Assembly (NCBI GenBank): GCA_000830315.1
Contig: CP010426.1
Span: forward strand, 713,986-777,985
DNA from: an archaeon GW2011_AR20
GTDB lineage: Archaea; Nanobdellota; Nanobdellia; SCGC-AAA011-G17; GW2011-AR20
Length of the DNA: 64,000 nt
Direction: 5' to 3'
The position numbers and the translations under genes were made by a program. Positions within the stretch are counted from its first letter, which is position 1; the number at the start of each line of letters is the position of its first letter. Shown piece after piece: positions 19,763 through 27,943 of the stretch. The notes under the pieces were generated by a model. The model saw only the letters and a program-made list of their open reading frames with translations, made no database searches and was not told the origin of the DNA.

Positions 19763-20164
19763 TTATATTATTTTCACGTTTAAATTATAATATTCATGAA
19801 CGAATCTGTTAAGCTCATTCAAGTTTCTGCCGTTTCTTCCTATTAATAAACCTTTAGTTTTTCTATCCTGAATGGTAATTTCTATGATATTATTGTTTAA
19901 CTTAACATCTTCCGCGTTAAACGGATAGATAAAGTTCTTCACAAATGTTAAAGGATCTTCGCTAAACTCGACTATTTTAAGTCTTTTGCGGAACATTTTT
20001 TCAACCATTTTTATATTTTTCGCTTTCCTGCCCAAGGCTTTTCCTAATTCTCCCTGCTCGACAACAACGATTATCTTTTCTTCATCCAAAAAATCCTTAA
20101 CCTTGCTATTTGTTAAATTCTCGAAAAAATTTATTTTTTGTATTTTATCTTTATCTAATAACAT
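19763..20164 (-). CDS. nusA: NusA-like transcription factor (KH domains)
   Basis: About 133 aa with the two KH-type domains of archaeal NusA, lacking the bacterial N-terminal and S1 domains. [19 protein letters not shown] and [16 protein letters not shown] carry the GxxG loops. RNA-binding elongation/termination factor encoded, as usual, ahead of S12. I prefer ATG 20164 (MLLDKDKIQ); a longer version would use a TTG at 20182. The leader has AAGGGGA and a TATA at 20264-20277. Confidence 0.9.
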   Translation of the reverse strand: MLLDKDKIQKINFFENLTNSKVKDFLDEEKIIVVVEQGELGKALGRKAKNIKMVEKMFRKRLKIVEFSEDPLTFVKNFIYPFNAEDVKLNNNIIEITIQDRKTKGLLIGRNGRNLNELNRFVHEYYNLNVKII

Positions 20165-20169
20165 CTTAA

Positions 20170-20290
20170 TAGCCAAGAACAAAAATAAAATTAATTTTAT
20201 TAAACACTTTTTCCATTTTCCCCTTGATAAATTTTAATCATTTAATTTTTAAAGAAGATTTTCCGTATATAAAGATTTCTATTTTTCTGC
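20170..20290. repeat. promoter/leader of the nusA operon, copy 1 of a duplicated segment
   Basis: This ~120-base stretch (minus-strand TATA CTTTATATACGG, then an AAGGGGA leader) reappears, diverged, at 21210-21335. Shared blocks include CCCCTTGATAAAT and CGTATATAAAGAT in order. Copy 1 drives nusA-S12-S7; copy 2 is not in front of a ribosomal gene. Confidence 0.7.
20264..20277 (-). promoter_or_regulatory. nusA-S12-S7 operon promoter
   Basis: AATCTTTATATACG on the minus strand, about 100 bases before the nusA ATG, with a separate AAGGGGA further down. Its presence implies that, after insertion of the toxin-antitoxin cassettes, the ribosomal half of the operon is transcribed on its own. Confidence 0.5.
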
Positions 20291-20357
20291 ATTGTTGCAT
20301 CTACGGGTGTTTTTAAACTAACTTTTTTAACTAATAAAAATGTTTTGTTTTAAAATT

Positions 20358-20577
20358 TTAATTTTCAACCGAATATTTTTTAACATCACTTAACTTTTGG
20401 TTTGGAGATAAATATCCTTGAGAGACTAAATGGTCGGTTATTGCCTCTTCATCAAACCCAATCCTCTTGGCAACAACATCAGAATGGCTGTTTCTAGATA
20501 TTCCCGGAATTATTCTATGGGTCGGGTTTTCTATCCTTAAAGTAGCTTTCAGTTATCAAGGTTGGTACGTTTTCCAT
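20358..20577 (-). pseudogene. small unknown gene disrupted by a +1 frameshift
   Basis: From ATG 20577 the minus strand reads MENVPTLITESYFKDRKPD, then hits TAG. Skipping one base at about 20520 restores an open frame of about 53 codons (RIIPGISRNSHSDVVAKR ... SDVKKYSVEN) ending at TAA 20358. The leader, including TATAAAG and AAAATT before the ATG, is very like that of the HExxH gene at 21954, so both occupy the same slot in two copies of one cassette. Family unknown; broken gene most likely. Confidence 0.5.
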
Positions 20578-20668
20578 AATTTTAATAGAATTCAACTCTT
20601 TATAAGGCTTTCTATTTGTTACTACTTTATAAGAATTAATAATAATTAGATAGATTTATATATTAATA

Positions 20669-20693
20669 CCATATTAATATAACATTAATATGG
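20669..20693. promoter_or_regulatory. inverted-repeat operator of toxin-antitoxin pair 1
   Basis: CCATATTAAT, five bases, ATTAATATGG: perfect 10-bp arms just downstream of the TATA box (GATTTATATATTAA) and overlapping the antitoxin ATG. The placement fits autorepression by the antitoxin. Confidence 0.6.
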
Positions 20694-20929
20694 TACAAGC
20701 AATAATAAATGTAAATGAAAGAACAAATCAAGTTTTGAATATAGTCAAAGCTAAATACAATCTCAGAGATAAATCTGAAGCAATTAATGTTATGGCAGAG
20801 AAATACGAAGAAAATATATTAGAACCAGAGTTAAGGCCAGAATATATAAGAAAAGCTAGAAGAATAATGAAGGAAAAACCTATTCATATCGGCTCTATGG
20901 AAAATTTTAGGAAGAGGTATGAAAAATAA
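20690..20929 (+). CDS. RelB-like antitoxin (DUF2683-type), copy 1
   Basis: 79 aa. The N-terminus MVQAIINVNERTNQVLNIVKA suits a ribbon-helix-helix DNA-binding domain; the C-terminal half (ELRPEYIRKARRIMKEKP) would wrap the toxin. Its stop overlaps the toxin ATG by one base. An operator-like palindrome covers the start. A second copy at 22070 is about 85% identical in protein. Confidence 0.8.
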   Translation: MVQAIINVNERTNQVLNIVKAKYNLRDKSEAINVMAEKYEENILEPELRPEYIRKARRIMKEKPIHIGSMENFRKRYEK

Positions 20930-21201
20930 TGTATTCTTTAGATGTAAGGCCAAAATTAGACAAGATTTTAAACAAATTATCAAAGAAAGACCATAAACAA
21001 TACGAGATTATAAAAAGTAAAGTTGAAGAAATTCTTAAAAACCCACAGCATTACAAAAATCTTAAAGCACCATTACAAGATTGGAAAGAAGTTCACATTG
21101 ATAAGAGCTTTGTATTGACTTTTTCTGTAGATGAAAATACAAAAACAGTAACTTTAGAAGATTATGATCACCATGATAAAATATTTAGAAAGAAAATTTA
21201 G
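20929..21201 (+). CDS. RelE-family toxin, copy 1
   Basis: 90 aa, RelE/ParE fold: KPKLDKILNKLSKK-like N-terminal helices, then KEVHIDKSFVLTFSVDE and the terminal LEDYDHHDKIFRKK, where His/Lys residues stand where YafQ/RelE-type mRNA interferases have their catalytic residues. Predicted ribosome-dependent mRNase held inactive by the 79-aa antitoxin. The nearly identical copy at 22309 differs at only a few positions. Confidence 0.8.
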   Translation: MYSLDVRPKLDKILNKLSKKDHKQYEIIKSKVEEILKNPQHYKNLKAPLQDWKEVHIDKSFVLTFSVDENTKTVTLEDYDHHDKIFRKKI

Positions 21202-21209
21202 ATCTTTTC

Positions 21210-21335
21210 AGTAACCAAGAACACTTATAGAAAGCTTGTTGATTTTACTAAACATTTTTATTCTACTTTCCCCTTGATAAATCTTAATCATCTAAACCTT
21301 AGGCAAGATTTTTCGTATATAAAGATATCGATTTA
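21210..21335. repeat. copy 2 of the nusA promoter/leader segment
   Basis: Diverged direct repeat of 20170-20290, including the minus-strand TATA (CTTTATATACG) and the AAGGGGA leader. Here it faces the 3' end of toxin gene 1 rather than a ribosomal gene, so it looks like the scar of a tandem duplication. Confidence 0.65.
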
Positions 21336-21348
21336 AAATTTTTTAATT

Positions 21349-21954
21349 TTATGCTGGAACAAGCTCATAAAATAGTTTTTTATCTGTTATTTTATTTAAT
21401 GGCTTATACTTCTGCAAAATTTCATTTATAGTTTCCTCGAGATAATCCCCGTATTTGGGTGATAAATCTCTTAAATGAGCATTTTTCAGTTGGTTTTCAT
21501 ATGCCGCTAACTCAATTCCTGCATCTTTTCTTACAAGATACTCCCAATCTTTAGGTGAGATTATAGCATTCCAAACAGGTCTTAATGCTAAGAAAAAAGA
21601 ATGTTTATTTAATTGTTCTAAATGAAAAGCTTCATGATCTATCAAAGTACTAATTACATCACCGATTTTTTGATGAAAATCGTATGAGAATGCATGAGGG
21701 TATACTAATATTTTCCTTTTTCTAATGGGAGAAAATTGTCTGAAAGCACTTGTTTGTGGCATTTGGGCAACTAGCCCGTTACTTGGTGCAATAACAACTC
21801 CATCACCACAAATATCAATACCTTCCCGATAGATTAATCTAGAGATTAGAGTTCCATCTAAAGGAATTCTATCTAAAAAATCCTGTCTTAATTTTGAATC
21901 AGGATTTCTTACTACTTCGTAAAATTGTTTTTCTAGTTCTAACGTACTTATCAT
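21349..21954 (-). CDS. putative HExxH metallopeptidase
   Basis: 201 aa, no signal peptide. LIDHEAFHLEQL contains HEAFH (HExxH zinc site), followed about 30 residues on by DAGIELAAYENQ, whose Glu could be the third ligand as in ImmA- or M48-type peptidases. Lies between two toxin-antitoxin pairs, divergent from pair 2. The promoter (TATAAAGG) and leader match those of the broken gene at 20577. The context suggests an accessory gene; the target is unknown. Confidence 0.6.
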   Translation of the reverse strand: MISTLELEKQFYEVVRNPDSKLRQDFLDRIPLDGTLISRLIYREGIDICGDGVVIAPSNGLVAQMPQTSAFRQFSPIRKRKILVYPHAFSYDFHQKIGDVISTLIDHEAFHLEQLNKHSFFLALRPVWNAIISPKDWEYLVRKDAGIELAAYENQLKNAHLRDLSPKYGDYLEETINEILQKYKPLNKITDKKLFYELVPA

Positions 21955-22048
21955 AATTTTAGTATAATTTAAGCCTTTATAAATCTTCCTATTTTGTTAC
22001 TACTTATAGATGATATTAGATGAAAACCAAAAGATTTATATATTAATG

Positions 22049-22073
22049 CTATATTAACATCATATTAATATGG
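22049..22073. promoter_or_regulatory. inverted-repeat operator of toxin-antitoxin pair 2
   Basis: Same position as the operator of pair 1, but the left arm has drifted (CTATATTAAC against ATTAATATGG). TATA-like GATTTATATATTAA lies directly upstream. Confidence 0.5.
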
Positions 22074-22309
22074 TACAAGCAATAATCAATGTGAATGATA
22101 GAACAAATCAAGTATTGAATATAGTCAAGGCTAAATATAATCTTAAAGATAAATCTGAGGCAATAAATGTCATGGCTCAAAAGTATGAAGAAAATGTATT
22201 AGAACCTGAACTAAGACCAGAATATATTAAAAAAGCCCAAAAAATAATGAAGGAAAAGGCTATTCCCATCGGTTCCTTAAAGGATTTTGTAAAGAGGTAT
22301 GAGAAGTAA
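22070..22309 (+). CDS. RelB-like antitoxin (DUF2683-type), copy 2
   Basis: 79 aa, collinear with the antitoxin at 20690 and about 85% identical; changes are concentrated in the C-terminal, toxin-contacting half (KKAQKIMKEKAIPIGSLKD). The stop/start overlap with its toxin is one base. Because both copies are intact, cross-talk between the pairs is likely. Confidence 0.8.
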   Translation: MVQAIINVNDRTNQVLNIVKAKYNLKDKSEAINVMAQKYEENVLEPELRPEYIKKAQKIMKEKAIPIGSLKDFVKRYEK

Positions 22310-22581
22310 TGTATTCTTTGAAGGTAAAGCCAAAGTTAGATAAAATTTTAAACAAATTATCAAAGAAAAATCATAAACAATACGAAATTATAAAAAACAA
22401 GGTTGAAGAAATACTTAAAAATCCTCAACATTATAAAAATCTTAAAGGACCATTAAAAGATTGGAAAGAAGTCCATATTGATAAGAGTTTTGTCTTAACT
22501 TTTTCTGTAGATGAAAATACAAAAACAGTAACTTTAGAAGATTATGATCATCATGATAAAATATTTAAAAAGAAAATTTAG
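22309..22581 (+). CDS. RelE-family toxin, copy 2
   Basis: 90 aa, nearly the same as the toxin at 20929 (KVKPKLDKILNKLSKKNHK; KEVHIDKSFVLTFSVDE; DYDHHDKIFKKK). Ends eight bases before the stop of the convergent L30e gene, so the pair was inserted directly at the end of L30e without damaging it. Confidence 0.8.
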   Translation: MYSLKVKPKLDKILNKLSKKNHKQYEIIKNKVEEILKNPQHYKNLKGPLKDWKEVHIDKSFVLTFSVDENTKTVTLEDYDHHDKIFKKKI

Positions 22582-22588
22582 ATAAGTG

Positions 22589-22837
22589 TTAATATCCTAA
22601 TATGCTTATAGAAAACGGTTTCCTGCAGATTGTTCCAAGTGCTTCATTATTCTCATCTAATTCATTAACCTTCACATTATTCAATTTTGCATAATGCTTA
22701 ATATCATCCTTTGTGTTATTAGGACAATTTGAGGCCAGATAAATCCCTTTTAGTTTTCCTAATTTCAAACTCTTCATAACCTGGTTGGTTCCCATTATTA
22801 CTTTATTTTCCTTGATTAATTTTTTTAATTCTTCCAT
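22589..22837 (-). CDS. rpl30e: ribosomal protein L30e
   Basis: 82 aa, short member of the L7Ae/L30e RNA-binding family: GTNQVMKSLKLGKLKGIYLASNCP then DIKHYAKLNNVKVNEL and the C-terminal LGTICRKPFSISIL. Begins one base after the rpoA'' stop, the usual archaeal position. Slightly shorter than typical (95-105 aa). Confidence 0.92.
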   Translation of the reverse strand: MEELKKLIKENKVIMGTNQVMKSLKLGKLKGIYLASNCPNNTKDDIKHYAKLNNVKVNELDENNEALGTICRKPFSISILGY

Positions 22838-22838
22838 T

Positions 22839-25421
22839 TTATTTTTCCTTAGCTTCCTTTACTTTCTGCCTCATCTTCGCTATTAAATCAGGCAAACCAG
22901 TTCCAAGAGGAACAACCTGATTAACCATTACATTTTCGATGACAGAGTTTAGGTGATCCTCTTCTCCGATTAAGGAAGCATTGACAATATGCTTTAAAGG
23001 CGTTTCGAAACTTGCCCTTGCCAGAACACTTTCTTTCTCTGCAGTTATTCCCGATCTTGTTATCCCGCGGATTTTCCCGGAGTTTGTCATTGCATCTGCC
23101 AGGAACATTATGTGCCTTATGTCAATATCTAAACCTTGCTGCTTAATAACATTCGTAGCTTCGTTGATTATCGCCTGTCTCGCAGCTTCTATTCCCAAAA
23201 CATCCGCCATCATAAAAATATCGTTTGTTGTTGTTCTTGTTTCATCAATATCTTCTGTCTTAAGAACATCTTTCAAATTTGCTCCTGCGCATAATATGAC
23301 AAATTCATTTCCGTTAAATATCGGGGAAACCTGGATTATTCCCTTAATTCCCTTGACATGCACGTCTTTTGATTTTTCCTTTAGCTGATACAACATTCTT
23401 AGTTCATATTCTTCCTCTGCTTTCTGCTTGATAATTAATTTGTCCTGCGCAAAGCTGACCTTGACTTTTTTTAACTGCTCTTCAACGGTTTTTTCTAATT
23501 GGGCTTCTGTAATTTTCAAATCCCTCATTTTTTTTCTGTCTAATGTAACTTCTACCCTAAATAATGTTAAATTCAGGCTGAATTCGGTTGCAATATCATG
23601 CAATCTTGTCTCGACTAATTTTGCAGCTATTTCCTTGACTTTTTCCTTGTCTTTTGTAAATCCTCTTTTCAAGTAAATTTCCGTTCTTGGAGTGCTCGGA
23701 TCTTTTCTTGCATCAAATAATTCAATTAACCTTGGCAATCCCAAAGTTACCCCCATTTCTGCAACACCTGCAAAATGGAAAACGTTTAATGTATTATGCG
23801 TAATAATTCCATCAAATGTTGTAAACGTCTCTAATCCTGAAACGCTTAAATCATAAACATAATCATAATCATAATCAACATGCCCTATACTAACGATTTC
23901 ATCCCAAATAACATCAGAGTTAAACATTCTGCGCATTATATTTAATTCATTTTTAATATCAACATTTTTTTCTTTTGCTAAATTCTCGAATTTCTTTATA
24001 TATCTAAATAAAGCTGTTCTTCCTATTTTTTGTCTTTTTGCGAAATTATTTATATATCTCGTCGGATAATTTAATTTTTTTGATACATCATGAAATAAAT
24101 TTCCAAACCCCGAAATCATGTCTGTATAATCTTGAGATTTTTTATTCCAGAAATTTTTTGCCAACTCTGCTAATTTTTCTAAATCCTTTCTTTTATATTC
24201 GATATCTGAACCGATATGCTGCAGGAATTGGGGGGCATATTTATATGGTATTAATAACCAATATTGTTGTTTTTTATCTTTTATCTTATATGAAAATATT
24301 TTAAATCTGCTTAACAATAAAGCAATCCCATCAATTAATTCTCTTGAATTTGAACTTACCCTAATCATTTTTCTATCAACATGGAAATTTGCATCACCAT
24401 CAAAGTATCCTCTTAATAATCCAGAAATAAATTCATTACTTGCATTATAAGCAAATTCAGGAACTTTTTTAAAATCTGATCCAGAACTGCATGAGTTTCT
24501 TATAAAACTTGCTAATAAAGTAGAATTTATCTTTAAATCTCTGCTTAAAGCAAATCCCCTATTATGAAAATCTTCAGTGTAATCTAATTTTATCTCATCA
24601 ACAAAAATCTTTGCATTGTTAATATAATTATTATCTAAATTTGATATTGAAACTTGACCGTAGTTCGCGGATTCCTCTGCTAAATAAGCACCAATAAACC
24701 AACCTGTATTTTGGTTGAGGTTTACAGAGTTTTTGATTGGTTTAGCAATTGTTCCTGGTTTTGATAATAAACCATCTTCATTTACAACAATCAAATCATC
24801 AAAAATATTTTTATTTATTTTTATCTCACTTAAATATGAGTCATTAAAGAAATTATTAATTACCGGAATTCTCATTCCTAATCCTAATTCTGTTCCCTTT
24901 ACTGGAATTACAGAATTATTAATTCTAGTTACAAACGAATGATTATCTGTGCATATAATTTCTCTTCCCGAAGCTGTTTTTATATTCATTAACTTTTTTT
25001 GTGGTTTATGTCTGCTTGCTTCGATAACCTTTTTCCATTCAATTTTTTCTTCTTGATTTAGACTTGGAACAAAAATTTCAAGATCATTTAATGGGAGGAT
25101 TTCGGAATATTCATTTAACTTTAAAGAACCTTTTGAATTAATTAAACCGTCGATAAATTTACCAATTTCAATAATTTTAATTTCATTATTTATTTTAAAT
25201 ATTATTTTCTCGGAAAAATGGGCCGACATTTGGGTACCTGGTTCACCAAAACTTTCTGCAGTGATTATTCCTATGCTTTCTCCGGGAGTTATCCTGGCGC
25301 TTTCATATTCTTCCTTAACCCTTTTCAGAATTTCTTTTCTTTTTTGATCCCCAAGCCTGTGCTCCTTGCTAAGTTCAATTGCTTCGTCCAATAATTTTTT
25401 AGGAATCTCTTGATCAGACAT
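22839..25421 (-). CDS. rpoA2: RNA polymerase subunit A'' containing an intein
   Basis: 860-residue precursor. N-extein residues 1-65 end with GESIGIITAESFGEPGTQM (bridge-helix/trigger-loop region); the C-extein (317 aa) resumes TLNVFHFAGVAEMGVTLG. After splicing the product is ~382 aa, the normal A'' length. The intein occupies residues 66-543. The start overlaps the rpoA' stop by 8 bases. C-terminal part of the largest polymerase subunit, completing the active site with A'. Confidence 0.96.
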   Translation of the reverse strand: MSDQEIPKKLLDEAIELSKEHRLGDQKRKEILKRVKEEYESARITPGESIGIITAESFGEPGTQMSAHFSEKIIFKINNEIKIIEIGKFIDGLINSKGSLKLNEYSEILPLNDLEIFVPSLNQEEKIEWKKVIEASRHKPQKKLMNIKTASGREIICTDNHSFVTRINNSVIPVKGTELGLGMRIPVINNFFNDSYLSEIKINKNIFDDLIVVNEDGLLSKPGTIAKPIKNSVNLNQNTGWFIGAYLAEESANYGQVSISNLDNNYINNAKIFVDEIKLDYTEDFHNRGFALSRDLKINSTLLASFIRNSCSSGSDFKKVPEFAYNASNEFISGLLRGYFDGDANFHVDRKMIRVSSNSRELIDGIALLLSRFKIFSYKIKDKKQQYWLLIPYKYAPQFLQHIGSDIEYKRKDLEKLAELAKNFWNKKSQDYTDMISGFGNLFHDVSKKLNYPTRYINNFAKRQKIGRTALFRYIKKFENLAKEKNVDIKNELNIMRRMFNSDVIWDEIVSIGHVDYDYDYVYDLSVSGLETFTTFDGIITHNTLNVFHFAGVAEMGVTLGLPRLIELFDARKDPSTPRTEIYLKRGFTKDKEKVKEIAAKLVETRLHDIATEFSLNLTLFRVEVTLDRKKMRDLKITEAQLEKTVEEQLKKVKVSFAQDKLIIKQKAEEEYELRMLYQLKEKSKDVHVKGIKGIIQVSPIFNGNEFVILCAGANLKDVLKTEDIDETRTTTNDIFMMADVLGIEAARQAIINEATNVIKQQGLDIDIRHIMFLADAMTNSGKIRGITRSGITAEKESVLARASFETPLKHIVNASLIGEEDHLNSVIENVMVNQVVPLGTGLPDLIAKMRQKVKEAKEK
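23793..25226 (-). other. RpoA'' intein with LAGLIDADG homing endonuclease
   Basis: 478 aa starting at Ser (SAHFSEKIIF) and ending GIITHN before extein Thr. The block B-like TDNHSFVTR and block F/G FTTFDGIITHN splicing motifs are present. Between them, GWFIGAYLAEES and SGLLRGYFDGDANFH are the two dodecapeptide motifs of a LAGLIDADG nuclease, with Glu/Asp acidic residues kept, so both splicing and homing look functional. The insertion point is inside the near-invariant GEPGTQM/TLNTFH motif, as in other inteins that target essential active-site sequences. Confidence 0.93.
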
Positions 25422-27942
25422 TTGACATAACCTCTTTCACAATTCTCTTGACGTTAATTAAGCCGCCTTCACTCTTGCTTACATCGACACCATCGTCGCC
25501 ATAAACAAACTGCACAATCCTTTTATTTGAATCACGTACTGTTCCGTCGTATTCTACCCTTATGTCCTGCAATGCATTCGCCAGTCTCCTGTACAAATAA
25601 CCGGATTTTGGCGTTCTTAATGCAGTATCCATCAGTGAATCACGTCCTGTCATTGCGTGGAAAAAGTACTCATAAGGTTTTAATCCTGACCTGTATCCCC
25701 TTCTTATAAATCCACGTGAATCTGCACTTAAACTTCCCTTGGGAAATACGCTCAAGGTTCTAGAGTTATATCCTATATTTATTCTTGAGCCACGTAAAGC
25801 CTGCTGTCCGACTAATGCCGCCATCTGTGCTAAATTCAGGAAGTTACCCATTGCACCGCTTCTTGCCATTAAGACAGTTGAATTTTTTTCTGAAACAGTC
25901 TCATAAACACTTTCTCCAATCTTATCTCTCAAATTATTCAAAATCTGCAGTATCATATTTTCAAGAGTTTGTTCAACAGTCATTCCAGGCATTACTTTCA
26001 AAGAACCGTTTTCATAATCCTTAACAAAATTATCAATTTCTTTTTCCGCTTCCTCAATCCTTTCCTTAATTTTATTGATTAAGGAATCTGGCAGATCAGT
26101 ATCTGCAATCGAAGTTGTAAATCCTGTTCTTAACAATACCTGTATTCCTAATTTGAAAACCTTTCCGAGTAAATCTAATCCTACGTCCTCCCCATATTGC
26201 TTGTAAATTGCCCTTAATAAAGTTCCATTGTCTTCTCCAATGGTTGCCTTGTCAATAAATCCCTGTATCAACTTTCCATTCTTAACTATAACATCTTCAT
26301 TTGTTTTTGTGCTTCCGACGAAATCAAAATCATTGGGCAATATTGCAGAGAAAACATCTTTTCCAGTTACGGTTTTTCCTTTTTTTAGCCCGCTAAAATC
26401 ACTTACCCCTATATTATAAAGGATTTGCACAGCATCTTCTCTTTTAAAGTTCAAATCCTTTGTGAGCAAATAATTTCCAGTTATTGCATCATGCAAACTT
26501 CCAATAACATTAAGCCCGTTCTTCGGGGTAATAATGTGGGATTGGACCTGCATCAAAATTTCAGCTTCTGCCCTTGCTTCTTCATTCTGCGGAACATGCA
26601 GATTCATTTCATCTCCGTCGAAATCTGCATTATAGGGAGTACAAACAGCCGGGTTTAATCTGAATGATCTTCCCGGCATGACCTTTATCTTGTGGCACAT
26701 AATGCTCATCCTATGCAGACTTGGCTGTCTGTTAAAGACGCAAATATCCCCATCCATTAAGTGCCTTTCAATAACATAGCCTGGTTTTAATTCTTCCAGG
26801 ATCTGTTTTTTTGAATCTTCTGTGATTTTTTTCTTCTTCCCATCAATCGTGATAATATAGTTTGCTCCGGGATAATTCTCAGGCCCATTTTCAATAAACT
26901 TTTTCAGCCATTCAATATTCCATTCAGTAACCTTTTCTGGAATGGTTAATTCAGTGGCAACAACATAAGGAACACCGACTTCATTGAATTCTATTTTTGG
27001 ATCAGGACTTATGACAGTACGTGCTGCAAAATTAACCCTCTTACCTGCTAAATTATGCCTGAATCTTCCTTCTTTGCTTTTAATTCTCTCAGTAAGGGTT
27101 TTTAACGGCTGGCCGCTTCTGTGGCGTGCTGGAGGAATCTGGGGAACTTCATTATCAAAATAAGTTGTTATATGATACTGCAATAAATCCCACAAATCCT
27201 CTATTATTATTTCAGGAGCGCCTGCGTTTATATTCTCAAATAATCTTTGGTTTATCCTTACTATGTCCCCGAGTTTATGCGTTAAATCATCCTCACTTCT
27301 TTCTCCTGTTTCAAGGGTAATACTTGGTCTTGTTGTAACAGGGGGGACAGGTAATACTGTCAATACCATCCATTCGGGGCGCGCATAATTTGGATTCATG
27401 CCCAGTAATTCAATATCCCTATCTGGTATTTTTTCAAATCTAGATATCATGTCTATTGGGGTAAGACGCTTGTCATCTTCCAAGAATGTGTAAGGCTTTT
27501 CCAGCTTAACTGCAAATTGCTTTGCTTCACAATGCGGACATTTCTTGACTGCTTTTAAATGTTTTAATAATAAAGATCCTTTCAGTCCCTTATCCAGAAT
27601 TTCCTGCTCCATCACCAATAATCTGCCGCATTCTCTGCAAATGCTATTCAATAATATTAAAATTATTTTTGTATATTTAATATGAACAATCGGCCTTGCT
27701 AATTCAACATAACCAAAGTGACCGCTGCATTCTTTCAACTTTCCGTTGCATGTCTTGCATCTTAACCCCGGATCAATAACACCCAAGGCAAGATCCATTA
27801 ATCCCCCGTCAACAGGGTAACCTTCTTTGTCATAAAGTTCGGCTGTAACTATTTTCGTAGCAGCCATTTTCTTTATCAATTTAGGAGAAAGTATTCCGAA
27901 AACAACTTTCTTGATTTTTTTGTCTATATAATTGCTGTACAT
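25414..27942 (-). CDS. rpoA1: RNA polymerase subunit A'
   Basis: Catalytic N-terminal part of the largest subunit (842 aa from this start). Zinc clamp CKTCNGKLKECSGHFG, second zinc site CRECG...CPHC, and the absolutely conserved Mg-binding NADFDGDEMN. ATG 27942 (MYSNYIDKK) is preferred because it lies one base after the rpoB' stop; an upstream in-frame opening would run 41 bases into rpoB'. No intein in this subunit. Confidence 0.97.
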   Translation of the reverse strand: MYSNYIDKKIKKVVFGILSPKLIKKMAATKIVTAELYDKEGYPVDGGLMDLALGVIDPGLRCKTCNGKLKECSGHFGYVELARPIVHIKYTKIILILLNSICRECGRLLVMEQEILDKGLKGSLLLKHLKAVKKCPHCEAKQFAVKLEKPYTFLEDDKRLTPIDMISRFEKIPDRDIELLGMNPNYARPEWMVLTVLPVPPVTTRPSITLETGERSEDDLTHKLGDIVRINQRLFENINAGAPEIIIEDLWDLLQYHITTYFDNEVPQIPPARHRSGQPLKTLTERIKSKEGRFRHNLAGKRVNFAARTVISPDPKIEFNEVGVPYVVATELTIPEKVTEWNIEWLKKFIENGPENYPGANYIITIDGKKKKITEDSKKQILEELKPGYVIERHLMDGDICVFNRQPSLHRMSIMCHKIKVMPGRSFRLNPAVCTPYNADFDGDEMNLHVPQNEEARAEAEILMQVQSHIITPKNGLNVIGSLHDAITGNYLLTKDLNFKREDAVQILYNIGVSDFSGLKKGKTVTGKDVFSAILPNDFDFVGSTKTNEDVIVKNGKLIQGFIDKATIGEDNGTLLRAIYKQYGEDVGLDLLGKVFKLGIQVLLRTGFTTSIADTDLPDSLINKIKERIEEAEKEIDNFVKDYENGSLKVMPGMTVEQTLENMILQILNNLRDKIGESVYETVSEKNSTVLMARSGAMGNFLNLAQMAALVGQQALRGSRINIGYNSRTLSVFPKGSLSADSRGFIRRGYRSGLKPYEYFFHAMTGRDSLMDTALRTPKSGYLYRRLANALQDIRVEYDGTVRDSNKRIVQFVYGDDGVDVSKSEGGLINVKRIVKEVMSNV

Positions 27943-27943
27943 C

